In this document: positions 23,173 to 35,135 of the stretch, in pieces
Numbering within the stretch: the stretch's first letter is position 1
Layout: every line of letters starts with the position of its first letter
Source: Pogostemon cablin
Lineage: Eukaryota > Streptophyta > Magnoliopsida > Lamiales > Lamiaceae
Length of the DNA: 64,000 nucleotides
Direction of reading: 5' to 3'
NCBI GenBank assembly: GCA_023678885.1
Contig: CM043009.1
Coordinates: 13,447,117 to 13,511,116, forward strand
Made by a program: the position numbers and the translations under genes
The notes under the pieces: generated by a model
Database searches by the model: none
Told to the model about the DNA's origin: nothing
The model's input: only the letters and a program-made list of their open reading frames with translations

Positions 23173-24371
23173 ACTGTTGGCAATTGGATCTTATGGTTAA
23201 CGTGATTCGCATAGAAAACAAGAAATTATACAGCGGAAGCATAAATCATTACCTGTCTTCTGGATTGGAGTAGAGGATGAATGTTTGAGAAGAACTACCT
23301 CTTGTTCTTCTACTGTATTACCCTAGTCAATCCTACTGTTGTGTGGTCAACAGTCTGTAGGATCACTCAATCTGCTCCTAACCACTTTTTAGACAAAAGA
23401 ACGGCGTTCTCAATTCTTAGGGCATCCAGGAGCTGAGCAGACTATTATAAAGGGCTACAGTAGGGACCAGGAGGAGAAATTGGGCTGGGCCTCAATTGAA
23501 TTTAATTAACCAAGCTTAGCCCAAAGCTTTTAATTAAATCCAATAATAATAATATAGTCCACTAAAATATTATTATTGCACTACCCGTCCAATCCCAAAT
23601 TATGTTCTGGGCTCCTTCTTATTATGAGCCCGATAGTCTCCCCATGTTTAAGATATTCAATGTCCATTAATTAATTAAGTTACTGACAACTCTAATTAAT
23701 TAATATCTCGTCCGAGAGTAGTACCACTCAACCTTTTTATCATGCCGGAAATTAATCCACTTGCAAGATTTACATGATAAACCTTATGAGCTCCTCAAGG
23801 GGACATCATCAACCTATGACGGACATGGATTCCTTCTACAATCAACAGCACACCATAGATACAGCACTACTTCCCAACTCACCGAGTTTGTTGATTTAAT
23901 ACATATAAATCTCACCCATTGATGAATCAAAGAAATACATACTGCCCTACGTGTCGAGGTTATTGTATAGGGATTAAGAGCACGAACTTCCATAATAACA
24001 GAGATCAAGTTCTTCTATAAGTCAGTATAAGTCGAACGATCTCAGGCGGTCCTGCTCAATACACACAAGTGCACTAATGTGATTCTATAGCCAAGACAAG
24101 CTAATACCAAACCACACTACAACCATACCGATAGAGAGTCCTCGTCTATCTCAGTTGTGAGCATCTGTTTATACTTTATAAGGAAACCGATAATATGATC
24201 TTCCGCGTGTTGTCGCACAACATATTATCTACAGTATAAAGTAAATGGACTATTGCATCATGCATATAAAATAAATTATAAGATGCAATCATTTGATCAT
24301 ATGATTCTCATTTCAAATATTGTTATAACATTGTTCATACTAAAGCTAGACTTTTAGTATACAATCCAACA
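23173..24371 (-). repeat. Copia-B 3' LTR
   Basis: About 1.2 kb, TGTTGGCAATTGG...CAATCCAACA read on the plus strand. It is followed by the polypurine tract AGTGGGAGAT (minus strand) at 24372-24386. Confidence 0.95.
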
Positions 24372-25720
24372 ATCTCCCACTTATACTAAAAGACTATGCT
24401 GTCATGTCTTCTGCCATACATCTGATTCCTACTCCCACTACACGACCATAAAAAGCTCTCGCCTTAAGGTCCTCGTAAATGGATTTACTAGGTCATCATC
24501 CGATGCAATCTAGGCGACAACAACCTTCCCCTCATCATACGATTTCTCGTAACAGGTGGTACTGGCGCTCCATGTGTTTAATTGCCTTATGGACTCGTGA
24601 TTCCTTCAAGTTTGCAACTGCAGCAATATCAGCAATATAAATTGTGATAATCTTGGGCAAACTTAGAAACATTTCAAAGTCCATCTTGAAGTTTCTAGAG
24701 TCATATAGATACTTTGGCAGCCTCAGAGGCTCCAATTTATCATCTTTCCATGATGGAGTCCGGAGTCTGAAATATATTTCTATATAACACTCCTCCACAT
24801 TATGACTCTACTTCCTAAAATTAAACACATAACCTTTGAGGAGAATTTACTGCCGTCCAATCTGACTAAAAATCTGAATCTACGTAATCCACAAGAAGCA
24901 GTGAATCTGCTCAGTAAATCTATATATGATTTCCAGTCCTTCTCAGGCACTTCATATATGTCTTACCATAGTTCATCATTCTTGTTCCGGGTTACGTTGA
25001 TACCCACTGTTCATGCATTCAGCAAAACAAATATCCAATCTCGTTCATAGCATTCTTTAGATTAAACTTCCTTATTTGCCGAAGCATAAGGAACCGCTTT
25101 CATCTCCTTTATCTTCATTTATGTCTCAAGACACATCCAATAAGATAAATACACATGCTAAACGAGTATGGATTGTATCATTTATGAAACTTGAGATAAG
25201 CATAACATCCTTTCATATGATCCGTATTACCGTGATCAAAAGGATATATTTTACTTTTCTTAAGTCCTTCATATCATACTACTTTCTTAATCATACCCAT
25301 ACGCCCGATAATACTCTTTCATTGTCTCCAATGAGCAAGATACTATCTACGTATAGTACAAGAATTACCACCACGTTTTCGTCACTCTTTACAATACACA
25401 AGATACATCCGCTCATTGAATAAATTCATATCTATGGATTTCCTTTTCAAAACAGATGTTTCACAATCTCAAAGCTTGGTTTAGTCCTTTGATGGACACC
25501 TATAAGCTTACTATTAAAATGCACTTAGCCCTTTGCAATGAATTATTTTGATTGCTTTACATAGATGTTTTCCTCAAGACTTCCAATCAGGAAAGCTGTC
25601 TTGACATCTATTTGCTGTTCCTCATAATTCAATATGAGCAGCAAAATTTAAAAGAATCCGAATCAACTAAGCATAGCTACAAGCGAACAGGTTTTCTCAT
25701 AATCGAACCATTTCTTTCTG
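24372..25720 (-). pseudogene. Copia-B RNase H and reverse transcriptase remnants
   Basis: The frame 24535-24798 (87 aa) is the RNase H end: NLKESRVHKAIKHMER, then YHLLREIV. RT lies at about 24860-25700. Its catalytic motif at 25342-25353 reads YVDS: the second catalytic aspartate codon is AGT instead of GAT/GAC. The context is VVVILVLYVDSILLIG. The other frames are broken by stops. Because the LTRs are nearly identical, this defect existed before insertion. Confidence 0.8.
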
Positions 25721-27150
25721 AGTACACCTTTTCGCAACAAGCTTTGCTTCCAAGGTTTTCACCTTACCGTATGATCCTCTTTTATTTCATCATTCATTAC
25801 AACTTACTAAGATTCCGCATTTTAATCTTGTAGTGTTAAGTCGTATCCGTGGGATAATACCATATTTACTAGGGACCAAGTCTCACGACTCTCCCAAAAT
25901 ATATATTTTACAAGTTGTCGAACAACCCTCCCACTACGACAAGGTACTACATGTAATTGTGTATCAGATGTGACATGCGTTGCAGTTTACCTTGTGGCAT
26001 ATCCTCTTGTACACTTGGTACTTATACTTAGTGTTTTCCTCTCACTTCCTTTAGAACAATTCATACATGGGTTTGTGATTTATTACATAGTCCTTTTCCA
26101 AAAATCTAGTTATTGTGTTAACAATTACCCTTCGATCTTTTGGACTAAATAAATCATCCTTCATTTTTCTAGGATGTCCCATATACAGACAAACGTTTCA
26201 CGAATTACTGTATCTAGGGCATATCCATAAAATGAATTTAATTATTCCAAATAATTCATCATCTATCTAATCATAACCATAAGAGATAATACCTTCTATT
26301 CACCACACCATTCCACTGGGGAATGTCCGGTGTTGTCATCTTGAGATTTAATCTCAACTTCTGATTAATAGCTGCTAACTATCCTAAGAGGTATTTACCA
26401 CCACGGTTAAACCGTAATGACTACCTCTTGCCTGGATAATATTAGGTCCGCTTGAATCAGAATGAACTAATTCCAACATATATATCTTTGGCTCTACTCC
26501 CCACAGCCTTGAAAAGGCAGCTAATCATTTTTACTTCCAAGCAAGACTCGCAAGTCCGATAGTTTCCACTTCAGATAAACCTTACGGTCTATCAACTTTT
26601 GAATCCTACTTAAGTAAAATGAATTAGTCATAGACGCCAAATGTATGTTTAGTTCATTTCCGAAGGTTCCTTTCTCTTACTTATATTAGAAGATGCATTA
26701 TTTAATTACTATTTATTGCATCTGTGGGATGTACATGATTTAAGAGTTTACATATTATCCATCAACGTACTTTAACGGATTATAGCCTCATTCCTCATTA
26801 CTATGAGCATGTCATTTAAATGAAATGAAGTATTCATCCGTTAATGCATAGAAACTGAAATCAAATTCTTTCTATGAAATGTACGTAAAGACAATTTCTC
26901 ATAATCAATCGTTTATTCTTATCATGAGATAAATAAATAACTCCCACTGCAATAGTCACTACCTTTGTAGTTTTACCCATGTTATTAACTATCTTATCCT
27001 TACTCAGTGATAAACATTTAGTGATTCCAGTATCTACACACTTCGTGTCAGTAGATGCCATCACTAATCATGTTTAATCATTAGTAAATAAGATAATAAC
27101 CTTGTTCATATCATGATGAAAATTGGCTTTCCTTTGCCACATGTTTTGTT
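25721..27150 (-). pseudogene. Copia-B integrase and protease/pre-integrase remnants
   Basis: The frame 26861-27064 (67 aa) includes KVVTIAVGVIYLSHD and NCLYVHFIERI. This resembles the Copia stretch after the protease, where the family has AIAVGxVxLxF and an LxxVLYVPxxxxNL block. Integrase should occupy about 25800-26750. A plus-strand CTATTCACCACACCATTCC near 26295 reads, in reverse, as the degenerate 'NGVAERRN' integrase motif. No continuous frame survives. Confidence 0.6.
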
Positions 27151-28340
27151 AGAAGTTTCCCACCAAATACAATCTCTCGTATTTCAGGTAGAACTTGCTC
27201 AAAACATCCAGGTAAATTGTGAAGAATAAATTGATTTAGGTTTCCCTTTCAATTTCTATTCCAAGCTTTTCCAATTCATTCATCAATTGAACCATGATCT
27301 TCTGCCTTTTAATTTACTCTAATATCCGAAGAGTTACATGAGACCATCATATTTCTATGAACCTCTCATCTCTTCACTAGAGACTTTAATAGGCGTCATG
27401 AGACGTCCTTTTTGAGAACACACTTGTATTTTCTTAAGCAGTAATTTTCAAAATCAAGATTCTTTTCTAATCAACTAATTTTGGACAAGTAAATATAATG
27501 TCTTTTAGTTAACAATTAGTGAAATAATACCATTCGAAATTCAGAGAATCAAAATTAAATTTACCGATCAAATCTTCGAATTTTATCCTTTTATATTATT
27601 TCCCTCAAAACAATATAAAATTAAAATTCACCGACATCTCAAGCACCGTGAGTCTGCAAGCCACGATAGTGTGGACGTTTACAAACCCGAACATTTACAA
27701 GAGAAGGTTTTACCCATTAATTTCATTTGTCAACCTCACTTTATGACAAAATAATTAATAGTCGGTTCCTCTTTAGCCATGCAAATAAAAGCAGTGACTC
27801 CGATGGGGAGGATACTTATTATTCACATCTAAGTGTACACCATTATTTGACCCCAAGTCCGCGGCCCAAGCTTGTGTGCCTTACAGATGGAGAAGTACAC
27901 ACGCGCTCGGATAACTTCCTACAGTCATCAATTACAAGTTTGTACCAGTGAACCGCATATAAACTCATCCGATAGGGAGGAAGGTCTAAGCCAACGCGCA
28001 AGTTCATATGCATCACATTACAAACGTAATTATTTAATGAAGTCTGTTCCAGCAATCCATGAATAAACTCATCCGATGGGGAGGAAGGCTCTAATGCCGA
28101 CGCGCAAGTCTATTCACATTGCTAACAAACCAATAATGGAGGCCGCGGGAATTTATTACCAATCCCCTCTCTCACTTAGTTATTTAACACCGAGGGTTTT
28201 AAACATGCATATAATATTTCATAAATAAAATATACATCTTAGCATGCTTCTATTAACAGCAATTTAAATAAATAAATCACATAGAACATGCCTTTCACAT
28301 ATACAACAATAATTGATAATTAAATCAATTAATCAGTTAT
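27151..28340 (-). pseudogene. Copia-B gag remnant and conserved 5' region
   Basis: Collinear with 15800-17000 of Copia-A and with 50100-51154 plus 60482-60850 of Copia-C. No protein motif could be recognised with confidence. The shared blocks CACCGTGAGTCTGCAAGCCAC and CATCCGNTNGGGAGGAAGGC mark the region. Confidence 0.45.
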
Positions 28341-28890
28341 ATAACATTAATTAATTGCATAAATAGTTGAATCATTTAAATAGCCCCAGCTGACCCAAAC
28401 ATTATTAGCATAAAATGAACAGCCCATTATTAAAATAATTAAGCCCATTTATCTTGCCAATTTCTGCATTAAGTTCTAGCCCATTATTTAAAATCAGGCC
28501 CAACATTTATCCCACAATTAATTAAAATATGATCAAGCCCAATTATCCAACATGTACACGGCCCAGCAGCCCAACATCATTTAATTAAAATTGGGCCATT
28601 TAACTACATCCCAAAACCATTTAATTAAAATTGAGCAGCCTACAAGCTTTATTATTGAAAGGGGGCGATCATATTTCTGGTCCATTAATAAAACAATCAG
28701 CCCTTTAGCATTTTTAATAATTAGGTCCAGCCCACTATTAAAAAAAAAGGGGCCCAACTGCCCAAATTAAAACCCAGCAAGACAGCCCATAACTGCAAGC
28801 CCAACAACCCATTAGCATTTAATTAAATATGGGCCCAAAGGAGACAGCCCATAACCAAATTAAAAAAAATGCTTGAGGCCCAGCAAGATA
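28341..28890. repeat. GCCCA/TGGGC-rich segment in the Copia-B leader
   Basis: About twenty GCCCA words and a few TGGGC words in 550 bp of otherwise AT-rich DNA (examples AGGCCCAACATT, GGCCCAGCAGCCCAAC, TGGGCCCAAAGG). GGCCCA/TGGGCC words are known in plants as site II or TCP-type promoter elements. The role here is unknown. Confidence 0.6.
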
Positions 28891-29830
28891 TGAAAATGAA
28901 TAGGCCCAAAAGCCCAATCACTCTGCTGCCCTACGACAAATGCAGCCGCAATCCTCTGTCCTCACACACTCGCCTCCTGTCTTGCTTGCCACGCCGTCAG
29001 ACCAAGCCGCCGGTGACAGAGTTGAAGACTGAGGACCTGACGCCGAGCGCTGCAGCAGCGGAGGGCGCGCCATCAATCAGCCGGAATAGAGCCGCCTTCC
29101 AGCGCGTTGCGACTGTTCCGACGCTGCTGCCTCGCCTGCCACCAACGATCTCCATCCTGAGGGAAGTCGCAAACGACTCGGCAAGTTGCAGCGCAGACTG
29201 CCGGAACTCGTCGCCTGTTGGCAGCGCCGATCATAACACCCGCCAGCCGTGGACCGATGCTCCAACTTCCCAGTGCAAAACCGGCGATATCAGGTGATGC
29301 TGCCGCCGCCGCCCAAAACCCGCAGACCCTTGCTCCCAGCAGCCACCGTCGACAGCCAATCGGAGCCTCTGACCGCACCGAAAACGTCGAGTCGACTGGC
29401 TGGGAACCACCATCGCCTGAATCGTCCGTCGCCGCAGAAGATCACAGCGGATCCGCCGTGGACTTGCCAGAGCTTGCATCAGATTAGCCAACCCACAGTC
29501 GCACATCCCGGACTGACCTCATCCTTCAGCCGCGTCCACGCCGCCGATCCGCCACGAAGCCTTCCGTCAGCCGGTGTCAACAGCCTACCGAAGTCTTGTC
29601 GCCTGCCACCGGGAATCGAGCCTCCAGTGTCGCGATTGCGCGACAGTAATCCAGTCACCGTCTGGTCCAGTCGCTCGTCGGGAACGACGCACAGCAGACA
29701 AGCCCAAGTCCACCGTCGATCCTGAGGCTCGGCCACCAGACGCCTCCGCGACGTCCTCCTTCCTTGACGCGCCGCCGGCCGTCCATTTCTCCCATCGATC
29801 AGGGTGTGTGTGTGATACAGAGTGATGGGA
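28891..29830. other. GC-rich insert in the Copia-B leader, origin unknown
   Basis: This segment is far richer in G and C than anything else in the window. Overlapping open frames exist on both strands (plus 28869-29297, 142 aa; plus 29249-29725, 158 aa; minus 29585-29887, 100 aa). Their residues are Pro/Ser/Ala/Arg-rich with no domain I know, and frames on both strands are expected from composition alone. It has no counterpart in Copia-A or Copia-C, so it is most likely captured host DNA or a lineage-specific leader. It is not supported as a gene. Confidence 0.6.
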
Positions 29831-30043
29831 TGGAGATGGGATGGATGTGATGTGATTGCAGGCAGTAATTAAAAAGACAACAATCATACACGATCACCAA
29901 GCAATATGCGACTTCAAAGTTAAAAACTTCAATCACATATTCACAGACAGACCGACTGTCTAACATGCGATTAATCCAGATAATATCATTAAAACAAATA
30001 ATCACAACCCACCTAACGACTCACGTTTCACCACGAAACCAAC

Positions 30044-30055
30044 GCTCTGATACCA
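30044..30055 (-). promoter_or_regulatory. Copia-B primer binding site
   Basis: TGGTATCAGAGC on the minus strand, 2 bp from the 5' LTR, same as Copia-A. Confidence 0.95.
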
Positions 30056-30057
30056 AT

Positions 30058-31253
30058 TGTTGGCAATTGGATCTTATGGTTAACGTGATTCGCATAGAAA
30101 ACAAGAAATTATACAGCGGAAGCATAAATCATTACCTGTCTTCTGGATTGGAGTAGAGGATGAATGTTTGAGAAGAACTACCTCTTGTTCTTCTACTGTA
30201 TTACCCTAGTCAATCCTACTGTTGTGTGGTCAACAGTCTGTAGGATCACTCAATCTGCTCCTAACCACTTTTTAGACAAAAGAACGGCGTTCTCAATTCT
30301 TAGGGCATCCAGGAGCTGAGCAGACTATTATAAAGGGCTACAGTAGGGACCAGGAGGAGAAATTGGGCTGGGCCTCAATTGAATTTAATTAACCAAGCTT
30401 AGCCCAAAGCTTTTAATTAAATCCAATAATAATAATATAGTCCACTAAAATATTATTATTGCACTACCCGTCCAATCCCAAATTATGTTCTGGGCTCCTT
30501 CTTATTATGAGCCCGATAGTCTCCCCATGTTTAAGATATTCAATGTCCATTAATTAATTAAGTTACTGACAACTCTAATTAATTAATATCTCGTCCGAGA
30601 GTAGTACCACTCAACCTTTTTATCATGCCGGAAATTAATCCACTTGCAAGATTTACATGATAAACCTTATGAGCTCCTCAAGGGGACATCATCAACCTAT
30701 GACGGACATGGATTCCTTCTACAATCAACAGCACACCATAGATACAGCACTACTTCCCAACTCACCGAGTTTGTTGATTTAATACATATAAATCTCACCC
30801 ATTGATGAATCAAAGAAATACATACTGCCCTACGTGTCGAGGTTATTGTATAGGGATTAAGAGCACGAACTTCCATAATAACAGAGATCAAGTTCTTCTA
30901 TAAGTCAGTATAAGTCGAACGATCTCAGGCGGTCCTGCTCAATACACACAAGTGCACTAATGTGATTCTATAGCCAAGACAAGCTAATACCAAACCACAC
31001 TACAACCATACCGATAGAGAGTCCTCGTCTATCTCAGTTGTGAGCATCTGTTTATACTTTATAAGGAAACCGATAATATGATCTTCCGCGTGTTGTCGCA
31101 CAACATATTATCTACAGTATAAAGTAATGGACTATTGCATCATGCATATAAAATAAATTATAAGATGCAATCATTTGATCATATGATTCTCATTTCAAAT
31201 ATTGTTATAACATTGTTCATACTAAAGCTAGACTTTTAGTATACAATCCAACA
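30058..31253 (-). repeat. Copia-B 5' LTR
   Basis: About 1.2 kb and a near-perfect match of 23173-24371; the visible change is AGTAATGG for AGTAAATGG near 31125. Confidence 0.95.
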
Positions 31254-31811
31254 AAAACCTGTTGGCATTGAAGAAACCATTCTCCATCCAAGCAATCTCT
31301 GTAGGAGCCTAAAACAACACGTTGAACTCATCCGCAGACCATGTCCTCATCACTCCCCCCAGCTAGAAGGTACACTCATAAGGAAACCCCAACAGATCCT
31401 TCTCGATCGTGATCGAGCACAGCACTTCAGCCGTAACATGGAAGTATTCGGCTTCTTCAGCTCCATGAAATGCCGAATCCCTACTTGTTCAAATATCCAT
31501 AGCATATCATCTCGGATCCTCATTGTGATCATAGCATCCTCATCCTGGTACCTTGTTCTAGCGATCTTTTCAAACACTTCAGACCATTTTTCCTTTATCT
31601 CATCCCACTTGTTCATTTGGATTTTGAAATTCACAGGTAACCTCTCCTTAAGCCTCAACTTTTTTGTCATACTATCCTCCCGAGAAGGCTTATCCTGTCT
31701 TTTCTTTGATCGAATCTCAACCTCCTTGCCCTTGTCTTTTCCTTGTCCTAAAAACAATATTTCAATAACGACCAACAAGGAAAACAAACCAAGTAATTGA
31801 CTAGCATCCAA
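31254..31811 (-). pseudogene. Gypsy-A extra ORF after integrase, N-terminal part
   Basis: The frame 31350-31811 starts at ATG 31811 and reads basic residues (KKRQDKPSRE), then RIRDDMLWIFEQVGIRHFME followed by KPNTS. This layout, a basic N-terminus and then a conserved 'xxVGxxxF...L..P' block, is that of the ORF after pol in Athila elements. It joins the 22140-23172 part once Copia-B is removed. Residues 5-17 are hydrophobic (QLLGLFSLLVVIEILFL), which could be a signal-like segment, though that end is the least certain. Frame breaks occur near 31350. Confidence 0.6.
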
Positions 31812-32526
31812 CTCTACTCAAGACTTCAAGCTTCAATGCATAATCAACATAACCAAATTTGTTCCATTCACATCCAATACTCAATCCTCTTACTTATTCA
31901 CCATAATTTCAACACCAATCAAGCATAATAATCAAATAATCATAATCAATCAACAATCATGCTTCATTAATTCAAGTGATTCGACATGAACAATCACAAG
32001 GAACTACTCAAATTCAACAATTCTAGTCCATAATCATCATGCTCATCAATCACATTCCTCAATTACCCAATAATTCACACAAAACTCAAGGTTCTAACAT
32101 CAATTAAGCAATCAAACTGAACCAAACAAGTATTCATATGAAATTGGACACAATCATTCAACTTTCACCATGAACTTTTAAATGAACACATTTAATCAAC
32201 TTACCCATACCAAAATCAACACATAAACATTAATCCTAGGGTAATAGGGTTGAGAAAACGTACATTTTGTTCTACCCATGGTAAGAAATTGAACAAGTGA
32301 TGCACTCCTCAAACAAAATCGCGAAAAACCCTAATTTCTCCAATAATTGGATCCGAAAACGTGATAAATCCGAGTGAATCAAGTGTGGAATGTTTTTAAT
32401 CAGTGTGAAATGGAGTTAGGATTGAAGATTAGAAGCAAGGTTCTTCGATTCAGAGTGAATTCGAGTGAGGGTGGTTTGTAAAGTGGTCGAATAGGTATGA
32501 AATAGGGGTTAAAAACACACTTACTT
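31812..32526 (-). mobile_element. Gypsy-A spacer before the extra ORF
   Basis: Non-coding, with many CAATCA and AATCAA words. No frame or motif recognised. Confidence 0.6.
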
Positions 32527-32885
32527 GGTCCGATTCGACCTGTCTAAGAGGTTGAATTGGCTTCGTTGTGGTAGATTTGACCTTTTGGACAACTTATTCC
32601 TTCAATTCGATCTCGATTCGACCTGGTCCCATGGTCGAATTGAAATGCCTCAGGTCGAATCCACACACTGTAAGTTTCAAGTCACCAATTCGACCTTAAT
32701 TCGACCTGAGCTGCTGGTCGAATCGGCCTCACTAGAAGAATTCGCACTTTGATTCAACCTTGATTCGATCTGGGTCTCTGGTCGAATTGATATGCCGCAG
32801 GTCGAATTGAGCTACTGGACAATTTTTGCACCCCGATTTGACCTGCTAGCTTAGATTCGACCATTCTCCTTTGTCGAATTGGCTC
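32527..32885. repeat. AATTCGACC/GGTCGAATT hairpin array after Gypsy-A integrase
   Basis: About four compound units. The spacer ACTGGACAATTTTTGCACCC at 32813-32832 matches the spacer of the other arrays. Words have A/T outer bases, as in the LTR arrays of the same element. Confidence 0.88.
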
Positions 32886-33430
32886 CCTGATGCTCCAAAA
32901 TCGAGTTTTCATCATTCCCTACATGCTTTAAGCTTATCAAACGAACATTAGGTACCAAAACTAGAGCATAACTTCTTCAAGAATCAATCCTAAAACTTCA
33001 CATTCATGAGTAACTCCGCAAATGACACAAAACACGGAACAAAACACCACTGAACACTAGGCAAATTACAAAAAAAATTGACACATCAAAACTGATTAAA
33101 TTTCAACATATCGTAAAAAATCAACTCCCCTAGCAAACGTTTCAAAGAAAAATTATACTATCAGTGATTTATTGAGGTAACTACATCACACTCCTCCAAA
33201 CTTAGTAAAAACCATAGTCGAAACTAAGTTTGTAAAGAGATGTAATTGTCGATAAGTAAGCAATTTCAATATAAAAATTTCTTACTCACACGAATGTAAT
33301 AAAGCAATAAAATGGGAGAAAAAGCTCCCAATAGGAGCTATTGTTTAACGTCGAAGAGTCACGACGGTACCAATCTAGTGCAAGGTATCTTCAAAGACGA
33401 CACAAGCATCATCCGTCGAATTATAATGCT
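32886..33430 (-). mobile_element. Gypsy-A conserved non-coding block after integrase
   Basis: No coding frame. The part 33160-33360 is closely matched by Gypsy-B 54785-54985 (CTAAGTTTGNAAAGAGATGT and AGAGTCACGACGGTA), which marks one edge of the Gypsy-B pol deletion. Confidence 0.7.
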
Positions 33431-34560
33431 TCAATCTATGCCAATTTGTCGTGATAATGTCTCTATCTTTGTCAATAAGCTCAAAACTCCCCCTCCACAG
33501 GCTCTATGAATCATGAACGGACCCGTCCATTTTGACTTCAACTTCCCTGCAAAAAGCTTCAAAACGAGAGTTAAAAAGTAATACCTCATCACCTTGCTTG
33601 AACTCCTTGTATGAAATCTTAGAATCATGCCACTTCTTCATTCTCTCTTTGTAAATCGCTGAATTCTTGTAAGCATGATTTCTAAACTCATCAAGTTGAT
33701 TTATGTGAGTCATCCTCAACTCTCTCACATCCTTAAGAGACAAGTTCAAGCTTCTTAAAGCCCAAAAAGCTTTGTGTTGGATCTCCACGGGTAAGTGGCA
33801 TGGCTTTCCATAGACAATTTGGTACGGTGACATATCCAACACTGTCTTATAAGCAGTCTGGAACCCCTACAAAATATCATCGAGCTTCATAGCTCAATCT
33901 TTACTATTGGTTCCTACCACTTTCTCCAAAATTTGCTTCACTTGGTGGTTAGAGACCTCCGCTTGCCCATTCTCTTGAGGATGATATGGTGTAGTAACCC
34001 TATGCTTGACACCATACTCCTTAAGCACCTTCTCAAGAAGTTTATTGACGAAGTGAGAACCTCCATCACTCAATAGTGCTCTAGGAACTCCAAAGCGGGC
34101 AAAGATATGCTTCTTCAAAAAAAATATGACAGTCCTCGAATCATTCAAGCGAGTAGGAATGGCTTCCACCCACTTAGAAACATAATCCACAGCTAAAAGG
34201 ATGTAGAGAAATCTATTAGACGTGGGAAAAGACCCCATAAAATCGATCCCCCACACATCGAAGATCTCTATAACAATGCTCGGCTGAAGCAGCATCTCGT
34301 CTCTCCTACTTATATTCCCCATCCATTGACATCTATCGCATGTCCCCACATAGGTTTCACAATCTTTAAACAAAGTAGGCCAGTAGAGAGCAGATTGAAG
34401 TACCTTGGTTGCTGTCTTTTGAGCTCCGAAGTGCCCTCCATTAGGTTGTGCATGACAAAACTCAAGAACACTCTCCATCTCCATCTCGGGTACACACCTA
34501 AGGATGATAGAATCCGTGCATATTTTGTAAACAAACGGATTATACCATATAAAAGTCTTA
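33431..34560 (-). pseudogene. Gypsy-A integrase, broken
   Basis: Integrase inserts the cDNA into the genome. The main frame starts near 34484: an HHCC zinc-binding region (CHAQPNGGHFG ... CDRCQ), then the catalytic core with GIDFMGSFP (first Asp), LSDGGSHFVN (second Asp) and a Glu in NGQAEVSN. The C-terminal part continues in the same frame to 33504 through MSPYQIVYGKPCHLPVE. A frameshift near 33540 leads to KLKSKWTGPFMIHR, the GPF/Y module. Two Trp codons near 33893 and 33857 have become stops (TGA and TAG). The length is normal for the family. It follows RNase H and precedes a hairpin array. Confidence 0.9.
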
Positions 34561-34789
34561 ACATCCCTCTTGAATTTAGCAAGTTATTATCGATTGAGAT
34601 CTCTCGAAATTTCTCCCACAATAATGTAATTGACATAATCAGCTTACCATGGATCCATCCCTTGTGCAGCAACCACAGTTCAGATCCTTCAACGAATATA
34701 GCCATAATCTTTTCATCCGGGAACATTTCATCAATATAATCAAAAGACATCACAATGCTCCCTTGTCTCCAATCTCGATAGGTGATCCG

Positions 34790-35135
34790 CCAAAATATTC
34801 TCAGTACCCTTTTTATCTCGGATCTCCATATCAAATTCTTGAAGAAGAAGAATCTATCTGATGATTCTTTGCTTTGTGTCCTACTTCTCCATCAAGTAAC
34901 GAATCGCAGAGTGATCCATGTACACTATAGTCTTCATGCCAACCAAATACTGTCGAAACTTGTTGAATGAATACACCACAGCTAGAAACTCCTTTTCAGT
35001 AATTGTGTAGTTCTTTTGTGCTGCATCAAAAGTCTTACTCGCATAATAGATGGCGCAGAACTTCTTCTTCTTTAGCTGCCCCAACACCATTCCAAGTGCT
35101 ACATCACTTGCATCACACATAAGTACAAAAGGCTA
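34790..35135 (-). pseudogene. Gypsy-A RNase H, broken
   Basis: RNase H degrades the RNA strand of the replication intermediate. The frame 34881-35120 has the first catalytic Asp in CDASDVALGMVLGQ, the Glu in TITEKEFLAVVY and an Asp in VYMDHSAIRYL. Beyond a stop (AAG to TAG) the sense continues with ILLLQEFDMEIRDKKGTEN, then ILADHLSRL, and includes a Trp-to-TAG change. A frameshift near 35130 separates it from RT. Confidence 0.88.

Larger units (their letters stand above)
23173..31253 (-). mobile_element. Copia-B: very young, defective Ty1/Copia element
   Basis: The 8.1-kb element has LTRs (23173-24371 and 30058-31253) that look identical apart from two or three single-base gaps, and a perfect 5-bp duplication AAAAC at 23168-23172 and 31254-31258. 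Its pol is collinear with Copia-A and Copia-C but broken. Its leader between gag and the primer site is unlike theirs and includes a GC-rich segment of about 0.9 kb. Inserted in the extra ORF of Gypsy-A. Confidence 0.95.

Noticed and set aside
28869..29887. Frames of up to 158 residues in the Copia-B leader
   Set aside because: Open on both strands in several frames, as expected from high GC; no start context, domain or splice structure supports a gene. Kept only as a segment of unknown origin.
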